A DNA stretch of 34,579 nucleotides, from contig BFEA01000030.1 of NCBI GenBank assembly GCA_003427395.1, positions 4,247,108 to 4,281,686 of the forward strand, written 5' to 3'. Positions 30,170 through 34,579 of this stretch are shown here, piece by piece (the stretch's first letter is position 1; the number at the start of each line of letters is the position of its first letter). The position numbers and the translations under genes were made by a program. Under the pieces are notes generated by a model. The model did not search any database. It had not been told where the DNA came from and saw nothing but the letters and a program-made list of their open reading frames with translations. The stretch comes from Chara braunii. Its lineage: Eukaryota; Streptophyta; Charophyceae; Charales; Characeae.

Positions 30170-31192
30170 TGCAATGAACCCAGATCGTGAAGACAATTGT
30201 CAACAATGCAAGCCCAAATGAGTGTCAACCACCTGATGATTATCAATAATCGTATTCGTGTCCAGATACCCGAGAGAAGAGAAGACATACACAGACGAGG
30301 TAGATGAGAGGGAGGAAAGACTTAGAGTGGGAAAGATAGAAACTATGCCCACTGCTTCTTCAAGCTCCCTCCGCAATCACCACCTCAATAATCAATAATC
30401 TGAACGAGTATCTGAAGTAACCTCAATGTGCCACGTGGCACGTCTAGTCAGTCCCTCATCAATGCTGGAGCAATGTCGACATGAAGACAACTAGGTAAGT
30501 ATCCACGATCTCTCCACAGTCCTGACCTCCTCCTGAATGACGATAATCAGAACAGCAACATAAGTCACATAGCTTCGCCTAGTCAACATAGTAGTACACG
30601 TGGCAGCAGTCACGTCAGCGACAGCGCATGGCAGCTGCCACGTCAGCATGTCAAGAAGACAGGTGCAAGCCAGCCACCATGCCGGACCAGCAGCGCATCG
30701 CCGTAGACACAATGCCAGCACAAAGCCAGCCCTCAACCAGCTTAGCAGTGTCGAGCCAGAATCATCGTCAACGCATGAAGTCAACATCGACGTAAGACAG
30801 AATGAATGTCAAAGCTAGGAAAGTCAGCGCTTATGTAGCGCTGACTTGGGGTCGGTGCCCCGGATGCTACCACCCTCACCCGTCCAGATCTTGATGCAAA
30901 CTAAGACCCAGATTGGTCTGAAACCGAATTCCCTCCGGCCCGGATGCTTGTCTGGGTACCTGCGCACAACAAGTGAGTGTATCCAACCAAGGGCCTGGGT
31001 GAGGTACCTTTGACTCTAACGTTGACTTTGACCCTTGAATTTCCTGTGTGCAGCGTTAGGTCACACAGCCAAATGTGACAGACTCAGGCCTGGGCGTGTC
31101 TTGGTCACACAGCCCAGCGCAGACCAACTCAGGTCTGCGTTGCCTGGGGCTGAGTTCTGGGCCCCAGGCTACTTCTGAACAGGGTTACTGCA
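30170..31192 (-). repeat. 5' LTR
   Basis: 1023 bp, the sense-upstream LTR. Same ends and hairpins as the 3' LTR. It also carries CCACGTGGCACG and CCACGTCAGC motifs (near 30432, 30616 and 30638). Confidence 0.95.
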
Positions 31193-31196
31193 GAGG

Positions 31197-31836
31197 TTGA
31201 GATTTCAACATTTGGAGAGTAGTGGAGCAAGGCCATGGACACCATTTGTGTGTGAGTGGAGAGCAGCCATTGTCGGGCAGCTGAAGGCTTACAATGAGCA
31301 TGAAGAAGGTCGACAACAAGTGGAGCAGGGCTCAAGGTAGACAGGCACAAGACAAGCAGGCTGACAGCAAGGCAGCAGGGAAAGCAGGAAGGGAACTAAG
31401 CATGAGAGGACCTTTTTTTAAAAAAGGGGAAAAAAGGGGAAAATAGAAAGAAAGATGAGGTGTCAAACAGGGGAGAAGCCAAGTGTGCAGCAAAACAAGC
31501 AGCTAGCTAACAAGGCAGGCAGGCAAGAGGGCAGCACTGCAAGCAGCGAAGCAGAAGGCCGAAGGGAGGGCAGGCAAGAAAACAGAAAGCAAGGCAACAA
31601 GGCAAGCAAGGAGCACAGACAATCAGCACGGCCACAGAACCGAGCAGTGAGGCAGAAGCAGGGCAGATGATGCACAAGGCAAGCATACAGCCAGATGGCA
31701 GGGCGACAGGGCATGTGGTAAGAGAGCAACAAGGCAACGTGGCAAGAGACAGGGGGGCAGTCCAGCTATCGGCAAGGCAAGCAGGCACGCACATAGCAAG
31801 GTAAACGACAGTGCAACGAGGCAAAAAGTACCAGCA
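31197..31836. repeat. T-poor low-complexity DNA (GGCAAGCA-like)
   Basis: From about 31320 the plus strand has few T residues and recurring GGCAAG, AGGCAG and GCAACAAGGC. Long frames on both strands follow from this composition and are not genes. An A/G-rich patch lies at 31410-31455. Confidence 0.6.
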
Positions 31837-32620
31837 GTCCTTCGGGACATCCATTAAAGTTGGAATGATACAGAGAAGGAAGATTAGCAACGCCCCTGGG
31901 GCCTGGACCCACTAGCGAAGTATTCTACGGCGTGTGACACAGTTTTCTGGTTTTTTGGAAAATACAAAGTGATTTTTTATTTGCATGAATGGATCGTTTT
32001 CTGATTTAAAATGAATTGAAATAGCACATAAAACTATGAAGAACAGCTGTGCACCCGAATTCATGGGTTGGTACGATCTCCTTCACGTAAGTCTTCATAG
32101 TGATGTACCGTGGCAATAAAATGTGTCCACAACAAGTAATGGCTATAGGGAGTATTAGGGATACATTCATCCCCATGTATCTCATGATGCCTCTAAAAGG
32201 CCATCCGACAGACGCGGAAGCGTTCCTGTCAGATGCACCACAATATTTGAATTTCACATTCCAAGTTCTATTTCTCAGAGCCAAAAAAAAAAACGAAGTC
32301 TGGAAATCAACCCCCCCCCTTTACAGCCCATAAAATCCTGACTTCCCGCCCACACAAAGCCATGAGCTATCATGTCCAAGTTAGTCCAACTTCGTTTTTT
32401 TTTTTTATTCGACGCTTCTCATTGGACGGGAGGTGGGCATCTTTACAGTCCCCGCTCGGAAACTACCAGGCCGTCCAGATCCGATCTATTCGACGGCCGT
32501 ACTCAGTCACTCGATGCCACACGTGATCGAAATCCTGAACGGCATGGTAGAATACCTTGCTAGTGGGTCCAGGCCCCTGGGCAAGGACGACACACATAAA
32601 TCGAGAAATGGTCGAAATTA
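31837..32620 (+). pseudogene. U6 snRNA-like pseudogene, split by a transposon
   Basis: 31837-31898 matches the 5' half of U6 (GTCCTTCGGGACATCC..., GATACAGAGA...GATTAGCAACGCCCCTG). 32577-32620 matches the 3' half (GCAAGGACGACACACATAAA, then TCGAGAAATGGTCGAAATT). A 678-bp insert lies between. Compared with canonical plant U6 it has substitutions and a 4-base insertion after ACAGAGA. There is no TATA box or upstream sequence element at the usual distance, and an A-rich tail follows, so a retro-pseudogene is likely. Confidence 0.85.
31899..32576. mobile_element. 678-bp inverted-repeat transposon nested in U6 pseudogene
   Basis: Terminal inverted repeats start GGGCCTGGACCCACTAGC (18 exact) and extend to about 30 bases with two mismatches (TATTCTAC shared). 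CTG flanks both sides (31896-31898 and 32577-32579), and removing the insert with one CTG restores the U6 order. Non-autonomous: no transposase frame. The three-base duplication and GGG ends recall the 457-bp element at 20478 and PIF/Harbinger-type elements, but the superfamily is not settled. Confidence 0.88.
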
Positions 32621-33110
32621 TTACAAAAAGAAAAAAGAAAAAAAGAGGTCGTCTGACACATGCCCAGTTGGGCAATGTATATGGAGCCAAGGATCCGCAA
32701 TGTGATGAAAAGGACCAAATGGACAATGCAATGTCATTGAAACATCAACAGACAATGCACATCTGGATACATACAAAATGGCACAAAGTAGCACAGTGGA
32801 AGACTTCAAAGATAAGTCCTGACCTGACAGGGACTGACGCGACATCCCATCATACACCACTCATGTGAGAAGAAGAGGAGGGACCGCACACACAGAAGAA
32901 AGGTCCCTCCTTGTATACACACATGGGGGAGATACCACGGAGGAGATGGGGGGAGAGACAAGACGAAAGTGGAGGCGAGGGAGTAGACCAAGATCGCGAT
33001 AGCGCAGTTCAAAAATAATCCCTTGCCGGAAGTCCAATCAATGTCTGCCTCAAAAATGTTGGATCAGATGCTGGGCGCCATGCCCACGGTAACCTCTGCC
33101 TGCATCCTCT
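32621..33110. other. Non-coding stretch after the U6 pseudogene
   Basis: An A-rich tail at 32621-32645, then unremarkable sequence. No gene or repeat family recognised. Confidence 0.45.
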
Positions 33111-33139
33111 GCCGGTAACCACTCTCTCTCTCTCATATC

Positions 33140-33242
33140 TGAAGAAGAAGAAGAAGAAGAAGAAGAAGAAGAAGAAGAAGGAGAAGAAGGAGGAAGGAGG
33201 AGGAAGAAGGGAGAAGAGAGGAGACAAAGAAGAAGAAGAAGA
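33140..33242. repeat. (GAA)n microsatellite
   Basis: Pure GAA from about 33140 to 33180, then GGA/GAA-rich to 33242. Purine-only on the plus strand, able to form triplex-type structures. Confidence 0.95.
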
Positions 33243-33891
33243 TATTGTCCTCCTCGCTGCCTCACCTGCTGGTACCGCCGCCAGCTAACCACTATGGCGT
33301 GTGCAGGACGGCGCACCAGGAGCCCCAGCTATGGCGCCGACGTACACTGCTGCAGGTATGTACCTCCGCCCCTCTGCCTCCTGCGCTCAGCCTCTGTCTC
33401 CGTAGCACAGCGCTAAACAGCACAGTGCTCAAGCAGCAACATGTCGCTCAAGAAGTGAGCTACCCGAACTGTTTTTTTTTTTTTCTGCCCAGCCTTGGCC
33501 CAGCTATAAGTAGCACTGGGCCTGCTGGGCGCTCCTCAGGTACTGGCCTCAAAACGACCTACTCGGTCTGGGCCCCTACCAGGTATCCAGACAGCACTGC
33601 TGATGCAGCGAGGCGCCAAAACGCGCCTGGCCTGAAAACGGCCTCGTTCCTGTGTCCCTGGCCCAAGGCGTCGCCTGGGGGCCTGCAAGTCCGAAACGAC
33701 GTCTGGACAGACAAAAATAGGACAGCAAGTAAGTAAATAAATAAATAACTGCCACCTTGAATCGAAATCTGCAGCCTGAGGGCCGCTGTGGGCCTCCAGG
33801 GCACATGTCCGATGGGCTGTGGCCTGGGGCCCCCTCAGCAACCGTTGGGCCCCTCAAATGGGGCCCGTGTGCAGGTGCAGCATGTAACATC
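33243..33891. other. Non-coding stretch before the second U6-like copy
   Basis: GC-rich with no recognised gene. Poly(T) at 33471-33484 and a short TAAATAAATAAATAA tract near 33733. Confidence 0.4.
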
Positions 33892-33994
33892 GTCTTTTGG
33901 GATATCGGTTAAAATTTGGAATGATACAGAGAAAGAAGATTAGCATGGCCCCTGTGCAAGGATGACACGCATAAATCGAGAAATGGTCCAAATA
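33892..33994 (+). pseudogene. U6 snRNA-like pseudogene, nearly full length
   Basis: Covers all of U6: GATACAGAGA, GATTAGCATGGCCCCTG, GCAAGGATGACACGCATAAA and TCGAGAAATGGTCCAAAT. It carries AAGA inserted right after ACAGAGA, the same place as in the other copy. The 5' stem is altered (GTCTTTTGGGATATC) and no U6 promoter elements or T-run terminator are present. Probably a pseudogene, though the shared insertion might reflect this organism's own U6. Confidence 0.85.
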
Positions 33995-34095
33995 TTATGT
34001 ATGAAAAATAAGAGGTACCACCGTACCAGCACAGCCAGTCAAAAAGCAGGTAGACAAGCTGTAGAGCAAGCAGCAGGAGACTACCGTCTTTCCCC

Positions 34096-34339
34096 GAACA
34101 TAACGCATATGCGCTGTAGTCGAGTCTTGAAAAGTCCGAGAACTCGAATAGAATGCCTATGCGTTGTATTTCAAAACTCGAATAGAATGCATATGCGTTG
34201 CATATTCGAAAACTCGAATAGAATACATATGTATTGTATTCGAAAATGAGTCTCTCTTCGAACAGAACACACATGTGTTGTGTTCAGATAGAAAGCAACC
34301 TATGTGTTGTACTCGTTTACAACGCATATGTGTTATGAC
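34096..34339. repeat. Array of about six near-perfect palindromes
   Basis: Units of about 30-50 bases, each centred on CATATG, CCTATG or ACATGT. The best unit is CGAATAGAATACAT followed by ATGTATTGTATTCG, one mismatch. Units start near 34096, 34143, 34178, 34213, 34259 and 34293. No spacer-repeat structure of the CRISPR kind. Confidence 0.85.
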
Positions 34340-34579
34340 CGGGCAAGCAGGCAAGGAGAGGGTAATGCAAGCAGTAAAGGCAGTCGCGATTGTGTAAGGG
34401 ATGCCCCAAAGTGTGAGAAAGTCTATGGAGACGTTATAGACTCACGATTGGTTGATACCGGGTTCGGATATTCCTCTGCTGATGGAAATTGGACAGAGGC
34501 TTAAATTCCTTTGGCAGCCTATTGAGAGATATGACACAGAGGGCAATACCAACACCAAGTCTTCCAGTCAGAAATTGGA
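34340..34579. other. Right edge of window, nothing recognised
   Basis: A 66-codon plus frame ends at 34504 without domain signal. No repeat or RNA gene seen. Confidence 0.4.

Larger units (their letters stand above)
22554..31192 (-). mobile_element. Ty3/Gypsy chromovirus LTR retrotransposon, structurally complete
   Basis: 8639 bp between outer LTR ends, flanked by GAGG on both sides (22550-22553 and 31193-31196; GAGGT if the terminal T is counted). Sense order from 31192: LTR, PBS for initiator tRNA-Met, long leader, gag, protease, RT, RNase H, integrase, chromodomain, purine-rich tract, LTR. RT before integrase and a C-terminal chromodomain place it among chromoviruses. Gag and pol contain many stops and frameshifts, so the copy is dead unless mobilised in trans. 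The equal LTR lengths and matching target duplication mean it has not been rearranged. Confidence 0.95.

Noticed and set aside
31455-31890. Overlapping frames in the GGCAAGCA-like region
   Set aside because: Composition bias (few T) keeps both strands open; the peptides are low-complexity with no motif.
33892-33994. Functional U6 snRNA gene
   Set aside because: No TATA box or upstream element before it, altered 5' stem, and no T-run terminator after it.
34096-34339. CRISPR array
   Set aside because: Units are diverged palindromes without constant repeats and unique spacers, in clearly eukaryotic DNA.

Overview
This 34.6 kb window is repeat-dense, gene-poor nuclear DNA of a eukaryote. I found no intact host protein-coding gene. 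The green lineage is suggested by three things: a chromodomain Ty3/Gypsy element whose primer-binding site matches plant initiator tRNA-Met, U6 snRNA-like copies close to plant U6, and a Penelope-like retroelement with its GIY-YIG domain ahead of the reverse transcriptase, a layout reported from green algae, spike mosses and slime molds. A charophyte such as Chara is possible, but that is a guess. Scattered ambiguous bases (about 0.3-5 kb) and a 355-base gap (17797-18151) point to a draft assembly.

Layout. 1-600: tail of a plus-strand Ty3/Gypsy integrase. 600-5300: no recognisable gene; includes an AT-rich duplication and a degenerate tandem array built on CAGGTTCGG (1.6-2.3 kb). 5.5-8.76 kb: two different, broken LINE fragments, head to tail on the minus strand. 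9.1-10.4 kb: a palindromic cluster of CA/GA microsatellites between inverted arms. 10694-17709: a minus-strand Penelope-like element with pseudo-LTRs; the repeat-to-repeat unit is 6003 bp. 17.7-18.2 kb: GA microsatellite and gap. 18.3-21 kb: several short terminal-inverted-repeat elements. 22554-31192: an 8639-bp LTR retrotransposon (minus strand) with two 1023-bp LTRs and a target-site duplication. 31.8-34 kb: two U6-derived pseudogenes, one split by a 678-bp inverted-repeat transposon. 34.1-34.34 kb: an array of near-perfect palindromes.

The most interesting unit is the Penelope-like element. In sense order it reads: pseudo-LTR, leader with about 75-bp duplications, CCHC zinc knuckle plus charged coiled coil, SAP-like segment, GIY-YIG endonuclease, CxC linker, reverse transcriptase, pseudo-LTR. 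Each pseudo-LTR carries, on the sense strand, a motif with all core nucleotides of a type I hammerhead ribozyme. As I recall the literature, GIY-YIG-first Penelope-like elements were described as lacking canonical hammerheads, so this combination deserves a direct test. This copy is broken (in-frame stops, frameshifts, and a 26-bp duplication inside the endonuclease).

The LTR retrotransposon is structurally complete but coding-dead. It is a chromovirus: gag with a CCHC knuckle, protease, RT, RNase H, DD35E integrase and a C-terminal chromodomain. Its leader carries a dense array of CCACGTCAGC-type (ACGT-core) motifs that also occur in its LTRs.
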